NCBI RefSeq assembly: GCF_900103325.1
Contig: NZ_FMXM01000015.1
Location: 62,001 to 126,000, forward strand
Length of the DNA stretch: 64,000 nt
Direction of reading: 5' to 3'
Source: Mesorhizobium qingshengii
GTDB taxonomy: Bacteria; Pseudomonadota; Alphaproteobacteria; Rhizobiales; Rhizobiaceae
Shown here: positions 33,493 to 41,965 of the stretch, one piece after another
Layout of the letters: the number at the start of each line of letters is the position of its first letter
Numbering within the stretch: position 1 is the stretch's first letter
Program-made: the position numbers and the translations under genes
Notes under the pieces: model-generated
Told to the model about the DNA's origin: nothing
Seen by the model: only the letters and a program-made list of their open reading frames with translations
Databases searched by the model: none

Positions 33493-34479
33493 ATGGGCTT
33501 TCGGCTTCCACCTATGAATACGTTGCGCCTTTTCGAGGCCGCGGCCAGGCTTGGAAGCTTCAAGCAGGCGGCCGAGGAAGTACACGTTACCCCTAGCGCC
33601 GTCAGTCACGGCCTGCGTACGCTTGAGCATTGGTTGGGAGCCGAGCTCTTTCAGAGAGATGCGCGCGGTTTGACGCTGACACAGGCCGGCGAGGCATATG
33701 CGGCGGAAGTACATCATGCCTTGACGATCTTAGCGAGCGCCACGGAAGTCTTTCCCGGACGCCGGAAGGCAACCGGAACACTGTCCGTCAGCGTGGCTCC
33801 GACTTTCGCCACCCGTTGGCTGCTGCCCAGACTGCCAAAATTCGCGGAACGTTACCCTGACATAAGTATCACGATCGATACTGCTCGCAGGCATGTCGAT
33901 TTTCTTACCGAGGGTTTTGACCTCGCCATACGGATGGCGACCTCCTCGCGCCCGACGGAGTCATGGGCTGAATTGGTCGCCGAATCGTTCGTACCGGTAT
34001 GTTCGCCGGACCTTCTCCGAAAGCATGGCCTTCGCGACGAAATCCGGTTCACCGGGCAAGTCCCGTTGATCCACGTCACAGCGGCATCGGAAGATTGGGC
34101 AGCATGGTTTCAGGCCAAGGGCCTAGCGGCGATCTCGGGATGCCGGAGCATCAACGTCGATACGATCCAGCTCGCGGCCGAAGCCGCGATCCAGGGCCTT
34201 GGCATTGCGATTGGCCGCAAGCCGGTGATGGATGACTACATCGCCGCCGGCGATCTCGTTGAGATCGCCGGACCGCCGGTTCCGGTGGCGACACGATACT
34301 GGCTCGTGGGCACTCACAAATCGTTCGATCGCCCGGAGATAAAGTCCTTCAGAAACTGGATCCTGCAGGAACTCAAGCCCCAGGCGCCGAACCCCGCATC
34401 GTCTGGATCGTATATCGGCCGGATGGCGGTGAACGGCCCGTCGGTTTCGTCCAGGTTGATCGTGCACGGTCAGGCGTAG
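33493..34479 (+). CDS. LysR-family transcriptional regulator (GcvA-like)
   Basis: This 328-residue LysR protein has its helix-turn-helix in GSFKQAAEEVHVTPSAVSHGLRTLEHWLG (about 22-50). LSVSVAPTFATRWLLPRLPKFAERYPDI and VDFLTEGFDLAIRMA follow, both typical of the GcvA subgroup. The N-terminal LPPMNTLRLFEAAARLGSF is also characteristic. The C-terminus runs about 30 residues beyond the domain. It is convergent with the MocR gene. No clear target operon adjoins it; the MFS gene upstream in the same direction is one possibility. Confidence 0.92.
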   Translation: MGFRLPPMNTLRLFEAAARLGSFKQAAEEVHVTPSAVSHGLRTLEHWLGAELFQRDARGLTLTQAGEAYAAEVHHALTILASATEVFPGRRKATGTLSVSVAPTFATRWLLPRLPKFAERYPDISITIDTARRHVDFLTEGFDLAIRMATSSRPTESWAELVAESFVPVCSPDLLRKHGLRDEIRFTGQVPLIHVTAASEDWAAWFQAKGLAAISGCRSINVDTIQLAAEAAIQGLGIAIGRKPVMDDYIAAGDLVEIAGPPVPVATRYWLVGTHKSFDRPEIKSFRNWILQELKPQAPNPASSGSYIGRMAVNGPSVSSRLIVHGQA

Positions 34480-34510
34480 CAGGTCGTTGCCAACGTCGAC
34501 GAGTTGTCTG

Positions 34511-35896
34511 TCAAACAATGGCGCTCGAGCGCCCAAACACCTCTTCACCGAGCGACTGAGACACGATCCGCAAAGCGTGTCCAAGCACAGCCCTGTCGGC
34601 GACGCTGCCCAGGCAAAGCCGCAACCCAGTTACGCCTTCGCTCACCAAAGGCGCGTCGGGAGGCGTCACTTGCACGCCAGCCCGAAGAGCACGACCGGAT
34701 GCGCGTTCGGCCGCCAGGGAATCGAGGGGTAGCCAGATGTGCAAAGTCTGTGGCGCGCCGGGCCGGGAGACAGTTTCGCCCATGACCTCCAGGGCAATCG
34801 CGGTGCGAAGCCGCATTTCCGCGAGAATGCTATCGATGATGGCATCGGCTACACCATCCTCGACCCACTGGGCGAATACAAGCGCATTTTGCGATGGTGG
34901 AGCGTAACCGGTTGCGACCACGCGAGTCAGTATTCGTTCACGCCACGAGACGTCGGGCGGCATGACGAAGGCCAGGCGAAGGCCTGGAGAAATGCATTTC
35001 GAAAGCGATGCGATGTAGAATGTTCTCTCTGGCGCAAGGTCGGCCAGCGCGGGTGGCATATGCGCGGGACCGGCGATGGCTCGATATGCGTCGTCCTCTA
35101 TTATCAACAGGTTATGCCGTCGGGCGACTTCGACGATTTCCAGGCGTCGTCCGGCGGACATCGTGATTGCGGTTGGATTCTGCAGAGTTGGTATGGTGTA
35201 TAGGACTTTGCTGCCCGTCGAAGCGGCGGCCTTCTCGAGCGACTCGGGAACCAGGCCTTCGGTGTCGAGGGCGACGCCTTCCAGCTTGAGGTTTTCGGTC
35301 TTGGCGATCAGCTTCAAACCGTGGAAAGTGGCCGCCTCGCACAATACGGTGTCGCCCGATCGGCACATTGTCCCCAAGAGCAGCGAAAGCGCATGTTGTC
35401 CCCCATTCGTCTGAACCAATTTACTTGATGAAGCAGCATCCAGTTCGAGCCGACGGTGAAACCATCGGGTGGCGGCTTTGCGTGCGCTGTCGAGACCTTC
35501 CGCAGCGGTATAGCGGCTCGTCGCCGCAAAGTCCTGATGGCGCCAAAGCCGCGCCATTGCATCCGCCAAATGCCGCGGCGTCGACCCTACCGGAGGAAAA
35601 TTGTGAGCCAAGTCGATAGATTCGGCATTGGCGGAAATCAGCCTTTCTGTAGCGGCTGGCGAAATGAAAGATCCTCGCCCCACCTGCGAAGACAGGAGAC
35701 CGCGCCGCTCCGCTTCGCCGTAAGCCTTTGTTACGGTGCCGATGCTGACGGAGAGCGTCTGCGCGAGGTCACGATGCGGAGGCAGGCGCGTTCCAGGACC
35801 CAGCCGGTTGCCGTGGATATCCCGCTCAATCGCGTCGGCGATGCGTTCGTAGAGGGGTGCCGATCCCTCCTCGATAATTGGCTTCCATGACTCCAT
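34511..35896 (-). CDS. MocR/PdxR-type GntR regulator with aminotransferase-like domain
   Basis: This protein of about 461 residues combines an N-terminal GntR winged helix (PLYERIADAIERDIHGNRLGPGTRLPPHRDLAQTLSVSIGTVTKAY is the core, about residues 13-58) with a class I aminotransferase fold. The PLP lysine is in ASLSKCISPGLRLAF and TIPTLQNPTAIT forms part of the pocket. The frame stays open 32 codons upstream, but the ATG at 35896 gives the normal N-terminus. MocR proteins sense amino or PLP compounds and usually control a neighbour. The GNAT gene 96 bp upstream in the same direction is a candidate. Confidence 0.92.
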   Translation of the reverse strand: MESWKPIIEEGSAPLYERIADAIERDIHGNRLGPGTRLPPHRDLAQTLSVSIGTVTKAYGEAERRGLLSSQVGRGSFISPAATERLISANAESIDLAHNFPPVGSTPRHLADAMARLWRHQDFAATSRYTAAEGLDSARKAATRWFHRRLELDAASSSKLVQTNGGQHALSLLLGTMCRSGDTVLCEAATFHGLKLIAKTENLKLEGVALDTEGLVPESLEKAAASTGSKVLYTIPTLQNPTAITMSAGRRLEIVEVARRHNLLIIEDDAYRAIAGPAHMPPALADLAPERTFYIASLSKCISPGLRLAFVMPPDVSWRERILTRVVATGYAPPSQNALVFAQWVEDGVADAIIDSILAEMRLRTAIALEVMGETVSRPGAPQTLHIWLPLDSLAAERASGRALRAGVQVTPPDAPLVSEGVTGLRLCLGSVADRAVLGHALRIVSQSLGEEVFGRSSAIV

Positions 35897-35992
35897 CCGA
35901 CCACCCAAGACGCGCGATTTGCCCGACCCAATATACGCGGGTTCATGGCAGTTCCGAATCTCTCCGTCCATTGCCAAGAGCAAGGCTACCAA

Positions 35993-36595
35993 TCAAGCCG
36001 CGGTATCGATAGGCCAGTTCAGTTCAACCAGCGCCTGATCCCCTCCCACACATATGAACCCTGCCGCCAAAGCCAGACGAAGCATCGCCTTGTTGTCTGT
36101 CATGACATGACCGGTCAGCCACTTGAGCCCGCTGGTTCGTGACCAGTTCATGACGTGTGAAAGCAGCAAGGCCCCAATACCTTGGTGCTTGAGGTCCGAC
36201 CGGACGATCAAGGCAACCTCGGCCGTGTCGGCGTCCAGGTATTCGACATTGATGATTCCCAGGATATCGCCTGCTTCACTCGAAGCCGCAAAGGCCAGGC
36301 TTTGGCAAAATCCTTCACGACGGGGAAGCAGGCAGCCGCCGGAAGTCCTCGGCCCTCCAAATCTCCATCTTACGTCGTACCAGTGCAGTTGACCGAAAAA
36401 TGCGTCGCAAGCGCTCTCCTCCGAACCGCGCAATTGGCGAACGACGATGTGTCCCCCGCAGCGACTGGCAGGCGAAACAGGAAACCGGCTTTGGATTTCG
36501 GATTGTGCAGCCATGCGAAAAGGATCCACAAATCTAGGATGCCGTTTGAAGAAAGCAGTCCCCAACTGCGCTATTCCGCCCGATTGCTTTGTCAC
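35993..36595 (-). CDS. GNAT-family N-acetyltransferase
   Basis: The protein of up to 200 residues has the acetyl-CoA motif VALIVRSDLKHQGIGALLLSHVMNW (the RxxxxGIG/A pattern) and the following TDNKAMLRLALAAGF. These are motifs A and B of GNAT enzymes of the PatZ/YfiQ C-terminal type. The N-terminal 50 residues are poorly conserved; a Met at codon 28 (MAAQSEIQS) is an alternative start. It acts in the cytoplasm on an unknown amine or protein lysine. It lies head-to-head with the dehydrogenase at 36738. Confidence 0.8.
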   Translation of the reverse strand: MTKQSGGIAQLGTAFFKRHPRFVDPFRMAAQSEIQSRFPVSPASRCGGHIVVRQLRGSEESACDAFFGQLHWYDVRWRFGGPRTSGGCLLPRREGFCQSLAFAASSEAGDILGIINVEYLDADTAEVALIVRSDLKHQGIGALLLSHVMNWSRTSGLKWLTGHVMTDNKAMLRLALAAGFICVGGDQALVELNWPIDTAA

Positions 36596-36737
36596 GACAA
36601 GTGAAAGCTGCTCATGCCGATCGAAGGATTGTCAGTTGGCGTCCTCCCAGGCCGCTGTCACTTTGTGTCCGGTTCTCGTGGCCAAGTTTTCGCATAACCG
36701 TTCCCACCAATTTGGTATTCCACAAGGAGGTCGATTG

Positions 36738-37634
36738 ATGGTCGAGACCTTGCGCGTAGGCTTCATCGGTCTGGGCTCTATGGGTACGGCAATGGCGATG
36801 AATCTGGCCAAGACAAGACCTTTGACCGTCTGGAATCGATCGGTCGAAAAAACCGTGCCGCTGAAGCAGGCCGGCGCTCGTGTCGCCGACAGTCTGGACG
36901 AATTGTTCGCCTCGGCGGACATCGTGATTCTGATGCTGGCGGATGACCAGGCAATCGATTTGGTGCTTGATCGATCTGGCCCACGGTTCATGACACGGAT
37001 CCAGAACCACGTGATTGTCCATATGGGGACAACGTCTCCGCATTATTCGCTTCAGTTGGAGAGGGAGATCAGTGCGGCGGGCGGCTCGTACGTGGAAGCC
37101 CCGGTGTCGGGCTCGCGCAAACCGGCCGAGGCGGGCCAATTGATTGCAATGCTCGCCGGTGAACCCTCGGCCATTGCAGCTCTCGAGCCGTGCCTGGAAT
37201 CGATGTGCAAAACGTCCATCGTCTGCGGCGACGTGCCGAAGGCGCTGCTCATGAAGCTTGCGGTGAACACCTTCTTGCTGGCGACAGTGACCGGCCTGGC
37301 GGAGGCAATACACTTCGCCAAACAGAGCGAGTTGGACCTGGATCAACTCGTGGAGGTGCTCGCGGCCGGGCAGATCGCGAGCGATATTTCCCGTCTCAAA
37401 GCGCCAAAGCTGGTGGCGCGCGATTTTTCCGCACATGCAGCGATTACCGACGTGCTGAAGAACGGCAGACTCATTTCCGAGGCCGCAAGGCAGAATGGGA
37501 TTGCATCGCCGCTGCTCGACATTTGCCGTGACCTCTACGAGGAGACTTCGGCCCTCGGTCATGGCAAGCTGGACATGATCGCGGTCGTCCAAGCCATCGA
37601 GGCGCGCACCGCCGCCAAACACCGTCCGACGTAA
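36738..37634 (+). CDS. 3-hydroxyisobutyrate/beta-hydroxyacid dehydrogenase family protein
   Basis: This 298-residue NAD(P)-dependent beta-hydroxyacid dehydrogenase has the dinucleotide motif GFIGLGSMG (about 8-16), the substrate-site segment EAPVSGSRKPAEAGQL (about 118-133) and the catalytic lysine in ALLMKLAVNTFLL (about residue 172). A perfect AAGGAGG seven bases before the ATG fixes the start; the frame remains open far upstream without homology. Likely substrates include 3-hydroxyisobutyrate, tartronate semialdehyde and succinate semialdehyde. A hairpin follows the stop. Confidence 0.92.
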   Translation: MVETLRVGFIGLGSMGTAMAMNLAKTRPLTVWNRSVEKTVPLKQAGARVADSLDELFASADIVILMLADDQAIDLVLDRSGPRFMTRIQNHVIVHMGTTSPHYSLQLEREISAAGGSYVEAPVSGSRKPAEAGQLIAMLAGEPSAIAALEPCLESMCKTSIVCGDVPKALLMKLAVNTFLLATVTGLAEAIHFAKQSELDLDQLVEVLAAGQIASDISRLKAPKLVARDFSAHAAITDVLKNGRLISEAARQNGIASPLLDICRDLYEETSALGHGKLDMIAVVQAIEARTAAKHRPT

Positions 37635-37661
37635 CCGCGAACGGGCCAGGAAGTCCCGGCC

Positions 37662-37686
37662 GGCGCCAAATGTTCGGTTTGGCGCC
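37662..37686 (+). terminator. Hairpin after the beta-hydroxyacid dehydrogenase
   Basis: Perfect 9-bp arms GGCGCCAAA and TTTGGCGCC enclose a 7-base loop 28 bp after the stop codon. No T-run follows, so it is either a weak or Rho-aided terminator or an mRNA-protecting stem. Confidence 0.5.
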
Positions 37687-38053
37687 ATGCCTCCAGGCAC
37701 TCTCACGGCGCTACCGCGCGCGCCTTGGAAAGATCGGCAACAAAGCGATATCCGAAGCATCATGCTGAACAATCAGCGTCGCATAGAGCAGTTTGGCGGA
37801 GGGGCGCTCCTTTCGCGAAATCCTGCGGCAAGAGCGCCTGCAGGCGGGACGCAGCGCACTTCCACTCATTTCACCAATACCCAATGCGACGGATAATTGG
37901 CCAAATCCTGCTATTTTTGGTTCACTTCGGCTATGGCTTTCTCGAAGAGCACCAAGAAACCTCCACCCTTTGGGTGAACAGATTTCACTTGCTCACATTC
38001 TGACATTCCGGTCGGGTTACGACGATCGATCCGCCTTACAGGGGCCGCCAGCT
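37687..38053. other. Intergenic stretch, no gene recognised
   Basis: These 367 bp hold only short open frames with no family resemblance and no good ribosome sites. I see no repeat, RNA gene or clear promoter. The start signal of the DUF3303 gene must lie toward its right end. Confidence 0.6.
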
Positions 38054-38338
38054 ATGATGTTCATGGTCATCGAAGATTTCTGCAATGGCGACGCGGTGTC
38101 CGTCTACCGGCGATTTCGCGACAAGGGCAGGCAATGCCCCGATGGGTTGGTTTTCATCGACAGTTGGGTAAGTGCTGATCTCACGCAGTGCTTCCAGTTG
38201 ATGGAATGCGACGACGTCAGCCTGTTCCAGCGGTGGGTGGCGGCCTGGGCGGATCTGGTCCATTTCAAGGTGATCCCGGTCAACCGTGGGAAGGATGTTG
38301 CCAAAGCGCTGCTCGAGTCTGGCGACGAACGAGCTTAG
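38054..38338 (+). CDS. DUF3303 family small protein
   Basis: This 94-residue protein (MFMVIEDFCNGDAVSVYRRFRDKGRQCPDGLVFIDSWVSADLTQCFQLME) has the ferredoxin-like beta-alpha-beta pattern of DUF3303, small proteins common in proteobacteria and of unknown function. The ATG at 38054 matches the family's N-terminus, although the ribosome site is weak. It is not obviously in an operon; the EamA gene follows by 108 bp in the same direction. Confidence 0.8.
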   Translation: MMFMVIEDFCNGDAVSVYRRFRDKGRQCPDGLVFIDSWVSADLTQCFQLMECDDVSLFQRWVAAWADLVHFKVIPVNRGKDVAKALLESGDERA

Positions 38339-38446
38339 CGGGAGCGGCACAAACGGCGCGGCCGCAGCCGGCCGGCCCTTCGACGTCCTTGCCACCTTCT
38401 GCTCCACTACGAGTAAATTTCCTTCTCAAGAGATCGAGATTCGCCA

Positions 38447-39340
38447 ATGACGCCCCGTCACAAATTGTTGGGCATCTTGATCGCCGCCGTCTGGGGTTTC
38501 AATTTCGTCGTCATTCGGTTGGGGCTCGAGAGCTTCCCGCCACTCCTGCTCGCGGCGCTTCGGTTCAGCGTCGCGGCAACGGCGATCTTCATCGTACCGA
38601 AGCCGCCGCTGTCCTGGCGATGGTTTATCCTCGTCGGCATGGTCTGGTTCACCGGGCAGTTCGCCTTTCTCTTCGTCGGCATGCGGGTCGGAATGCCTGC
38701 GGGGCTGGCCTCGGTGCTCATGCAGACGCAGGTTGTCCTGACCGTGCTGTTGGCCGCCGGACTGCTTGGCGAACGCATCGTTCCATGGCAGATCGTCGGC
38801 ATCGCCGTTGCCATTGGCGGGCTTGGCATCATCGGCTCCACAGTGACGGACGCAACCCACGACATCACCATCACCGGCCTGGCCTGCGTCGCCGCGCGCG
38901 CGACGAGCTGGGCGTTAGGCAACATCCTCGTGCGCCGTTCCGGCAAGGTCGACATGCTGGCCTTCGTGACGTGGCTCTGCCTCGTTCCACCTCTGCCATT
39001 GCTGGCCCTGTCCGCTTTCTACGAAGGTCACGACGTGATCCAGGCTTCGCTGCGACACCCTGCCTGGCAAGGCGTCGGCGCAGTCTTCTTTCTAGGCTTC
39101 GTCGCCACGACCGCCGGCTTTGCCGGCTGGGGTCATCTGATCAAGCAGTACGGCGCGGCAGCCACCGCGCCCTTCGCATTGCTCGTGCCAGTCTTCGGTG
39201 CATTTTCCGCCTGGTTCTTCCTGGGCGAAACCTTCAACGTCGTTCGCCTGGCTGGCATGGCCTTGATCGTGGCCGGAGTTGCCGTCGTTCTTCTGGCATC
39301 CAGGCGTCGGTCGATGTCGTTGGCGAGCCAGACCAATTGA
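38447..39340 (+). CDS. EamA/DMT-family metabolite exporter
   Basis: This 297-residue inner-membrane protein has ten hydrophobic segments in two EamA repeats (IAAVWGFNFVVIRLGLESFPPLLLAALRF starts the first, ATSWALGNILVRRSG the second). It resembles the amino-acid/O-acetylserine exporter EamA (YdeD). The basic C-terminal tail RRRSMSLASQTN is short and cytoplasmic. It likely exports an amino acid or related metabolite. Confidence 0.9.
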   Translation: MTPRHKLLGILIAAVWGFNFVVIRLGLESFPPLLLAALRFSVAATAIFIVPKPPLSWRWFILVGMVWFTGQFAFLFVGMRVGMPAGLASVLMQTQVVLTVLLAAGLLGERIVPWQIVGIAVAIGGLGIIGSTVTDATHDITITGLACVAARATSWALGNILVRRSGKVDMLAFVTWLCLVPPLPLLALSAFYEGHDVIQASLRHPAWQGVGAVFFLGFVATTAGFAGWGHLIKQYGAAATAPFALLVPVFGAFSAWFFLGETFNVVRLAGMALIVAGVAVVLLASRRRSMSLASQTN

Positions 39341-39690
39341 ACGCTCCCGATAAAACCCCTGGCTCTCTCGACAGCAGGCAGCGGCCGGCAGCAATGCGAC
39401 GAGCAGCGCAACCATGAACTCCAACCAGCTTGTCCAGTCGCAAACGGAATGCCTGAACATTCCTCCCTCGCGCTGAGAAACACTCGTTTGCCGGCGAGAT
39501 CCAACACCGCCATCGTCTCGGTGCGCAACGGCGACGTTGCACTACTCGCGATTCGGCTCAGCAGAAAATCTTCATAGCCGCAGACACGTCAACTAATCGT
39601 CCCATGCAGCGACAGAGGATTTTTCCTATGATCAACTTAAAGAAAGTGCAAGACAACCGTTTTGCCCCGTCGCAGTCGTCCGTTTGCTAG
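39341..39690. other. Intergenic stretch, no gene recognised
   Basis: These 350 bp between the exporter and a small DUF1127 gene show no supported gene, repeat or RNA. An AT-richer patch near 39625-39655 may hold the promoter of the DUF1127 gene, but no clean -35/-10 pair stands out. Confidence 0.5.
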
Positions 39691-39927
39691 ATGCGCTGGC
39701 TTCTCTCAACTGCTGCCCTGGGGAATTTGCTGCTGAAAAACGCCATCCGACGAAAGGCACATACAGAACTGAACAAGCTCAGCGATTTTACGCTGCAGAG
39801 ACTGGGAATTGATCGACGAGAAATCCTGTCTGTGGCCGAGGGATATTCACGCAGCGTTTGTTTTCAAGGCTCGCGAACTCCTGCGGCATGCCAGCGGACA
39901 TCGCAAGCCTCGCCGGAAGCCAAATAA
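39691..39927 (+). CDS. DUF1127 (YjiS-like) small protein
   Basis: This 78-residue protein contains LNKLSDFTLQRLGIDRREILSVAEG (about 28-52), the DUF1127 core. It has a shorter N-terminus than the paralogue at 32979 and a Ser/Ala/Arg-rich C-terminal tail. No convincing ribosome site precedes the ATG. The following 256 bp to 40183 contain no gene I can support, only GC-rich inverted stretches near 40085-40120. Confidence 0.7.
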   Translation: MRWLLSTAALGNLLLKNAIRRKAHTELNKLSDFTLQRLGIDRREILSVAEGYSRSVCFQGSRTPAACQRTSQASPEAK

Positions 39928-40183
39928 CGGGGCCGTAGACGCCTGCAGTGCGCCAAAACCGATGTGGGACCAGTATCAATGACCGAGGGCAGCCTGTGTT
40001 TTCTCTGTTGCGTTCCGACGGTTTCTGGCCTGATGAGGCAGCCGGCCACAACGATTTGGAAGTGGACCGAATTCAGGCGTGGGCCGGCCAGGCCGGACGT
40101 TTAGAGCCGAGCCGGCTGCGACGCTGACCGCCAATCTCTGGCCCGAAACGCGGACCTTGCTCCGGTGCTAGGAGTTGGCTTGG

Positions 40184-41926
40184 CTAGAACGTCGCCTGCA
40201 CGCCTATGATCCCCGGATCCACACCGAATTTCTTCAGCCACGAATGCACTGGCGGCAGGCGATCGGCTATGGATTCCACGGCGACGTCGATGAAACACGG
40301 CTCCTGCAACGCGAACGACTGCTTCAATGCACCATCAAGCTGTTCGATCGTGTCGACACGGAAATTTCGAATTCCGTAGACCGCGGCAAGCTTGCTCATG
40401 TCATGGCGGCCGAACTCGACCCCAAACGTCCCGTCATTGCCCTCGCCCTTGTGCATTACGCGCTGCAACGCTTTTATCCACCCGAAACATCCATTGTTGA
40501 AATGGATCAGAACGGCGGGAACTTCGAGGCGCGCCAGAGTCTCCAATTCACCTGCCGACATGCCGAGCGATCCGTCGCCGAACAGCGCCACCGGCCGGAA
40601 TTCGGGTGCCGCGAAATAGGCGCCGACCACAGCGGGAATGGCGTATCCAAGCCCGCCAAAAAATCGCGGTATCACCAGCTTCGATCCCGGATGTGTCAGC
40701 TTCAGAAAACGTGTCGCATAGGGCGTTGACGTTCCGGCGTCCGACATGACATGGCATTTGGCGGGAAGATGCTGGTTGAGCGCTTCAATAACGCGTTCGG
40801 GCCGTATAGGAACCTCTCTGCTGCGCAATTCGCTCTGCACTGTCCTCCAGAATTCGATCCGGCGGCTGTTGATCCCCACGACCCAATCTCTCGCAGGCAG
40901 ACTTTCGCCTTTCGTCTTGGCGAAGAACCTGTCTATCGTCGCCCGTGCATCGCCCATCAGCGGAAAATCGACATCGCGTGTGTTAGCTATGATGTCGGGA
41001 TCGAGATCAATTTGGATGATTTTGGCGCCATTGTCGGACGGGGGCCACTTCCAGTTCATGGTCGCGACCGATCCCATCCGGCAACCGACATATATCACTA
41101 GGTCAGCCTCCCCTAACGCCCACACCGCATGCGGATGGAAGCCGTTGTCACCGATAATGCCGATCGCCAACCTGTGATCATCGCTTATCACCCCCTGGCC
41201 CGTGATCGTTGTGGCAATAGGGATGTTCAGATGTTCGGCTAGCCTGACAAGGCTTTCTCCAGCGGCCGACCGGTTCGCGCCACCCCCTGCAACGATCAAC
41301 GGTCGCTTGGACGAGATCAAAGCCTCGCTGGCGCGGCCTATAATCTCTTCCTCCGGCAGGACCCGAAAGGCTGGAGCACTTCGGCACTGCGGTTCGGCAC
41401 GCAACAAGTGCGGCGTAGCGTCCAGTTCCTCGTAGAGCAGGTCTTCAGGCAAGGCGAGCACCACCGCCCCGGGTCTTCCCGCTGTTGCCAAGCGAAATGC
41501 TCGCCTTATCGTTTCCGGCAGCTTTTCGACGCGGTTTAATGTTTCGGCATGCTTCGATATCGGACGGAACATCGCTTCGATCGGCAGTTCCGTCAGCGTG
41601 CCACGTCCGACCCCCAATTGTGGAATGTCGTTGACAAGTAGGATGAGCGGCACGGACGATTTGTTCGCCTCAGCTATTCCCGGCAAGCCGTACATCGCGC
41701 CCGCCCCGCTGGGCACCTCGGCGATGCCCGGCTTGCCTGAAACTCTGGCATAGCAATCCGCCATGAAGACAGCCGATCGCTCGTCACGGCACACGACGTG
41801 CACCGGCGCATCCTTCATTCGCTTGAGCGCATGGTAGAGCGCGACATTGGTATCGCCGGGGACACCGAAAATCACCTCCACCCCATACTCGCGCAACATC
41901 ATCAGCAAGGCGTCTGCGCCGTTCAT
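40184..41926 (-). CDS. ThDP-dependent enzyme of the acetolactate synthase/benzoylformate decarboxylase superfamily
   Basis: This 580-residue single-chain enzyme has all three domains. The Pyr domain has the activating Glu49 in RDERSAVFMADCYARVSG, the central Rossmann-like domain is around 200-340, and the PP domain has GDG at 450-452 and NN at 477-478. It condenses or decarboxylates 2-oxoacids. It is the last gene of the leftward TetR-linked operon, directly behind a GMC oxidoreductase; alcohol oxidation followed by a ThDP step on the product is a plausible order. True acetolactate synthase is unlikely, as no regulatory subunit follows. Confidence 0.9.
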   Translation of the reverse strand: MNGADALLMMLREYGVEVIFGVPGDTNVALYHALKRMKDAPVHVVCRDERSAVFMADCYARVSGKPGIAEVPSGAGAMYGLPGIAEANKSSVPLILLVNDIPQLGVGRGTLTELPIEAMFRPISKHAETLNRVEKLPETIRRAFRLATAGRPGAVVLALPEDLLYEELDATPHLLRAEPQCRSAPAFRVLPEEEIIGRASEALISSKRPLIVAGGGANRSAAGESLVRLAEHLNIPIATTITGQGVISDDHRLAIGIIGDNGFHPHAVWALGEADLVIYVGCRMGSVATMNWKWPPSDNGAKIIQIDLDPDIIANTRDVDFPLMGDARATIDRFFAKTKGESLPARDWVVGINSRRIEFWRTVQSELRSREVPIRPERVIEALNQHLPAKCHVMSDAGTSTPYATRFLKLTHPGSKLVIPRFFGGLGYAIPAVVGAYFAAPEFRPVALFGDGSLGMSAGELETLARLEVPAVLIHFNNGCFGWIKALQRVMHKGEGNDGTFGVEFGRHDMSKLAAVYGIRNFRVDTIEQLDGALKQSFALQEPCFIDVAVESIADRLPPVHSWLKKFGVDPGIIGVQATF

Positions 41927-41965
41927 TCCGTCTGTCCTTCCGAAGTCCGCATTGATGCTGTCGCC

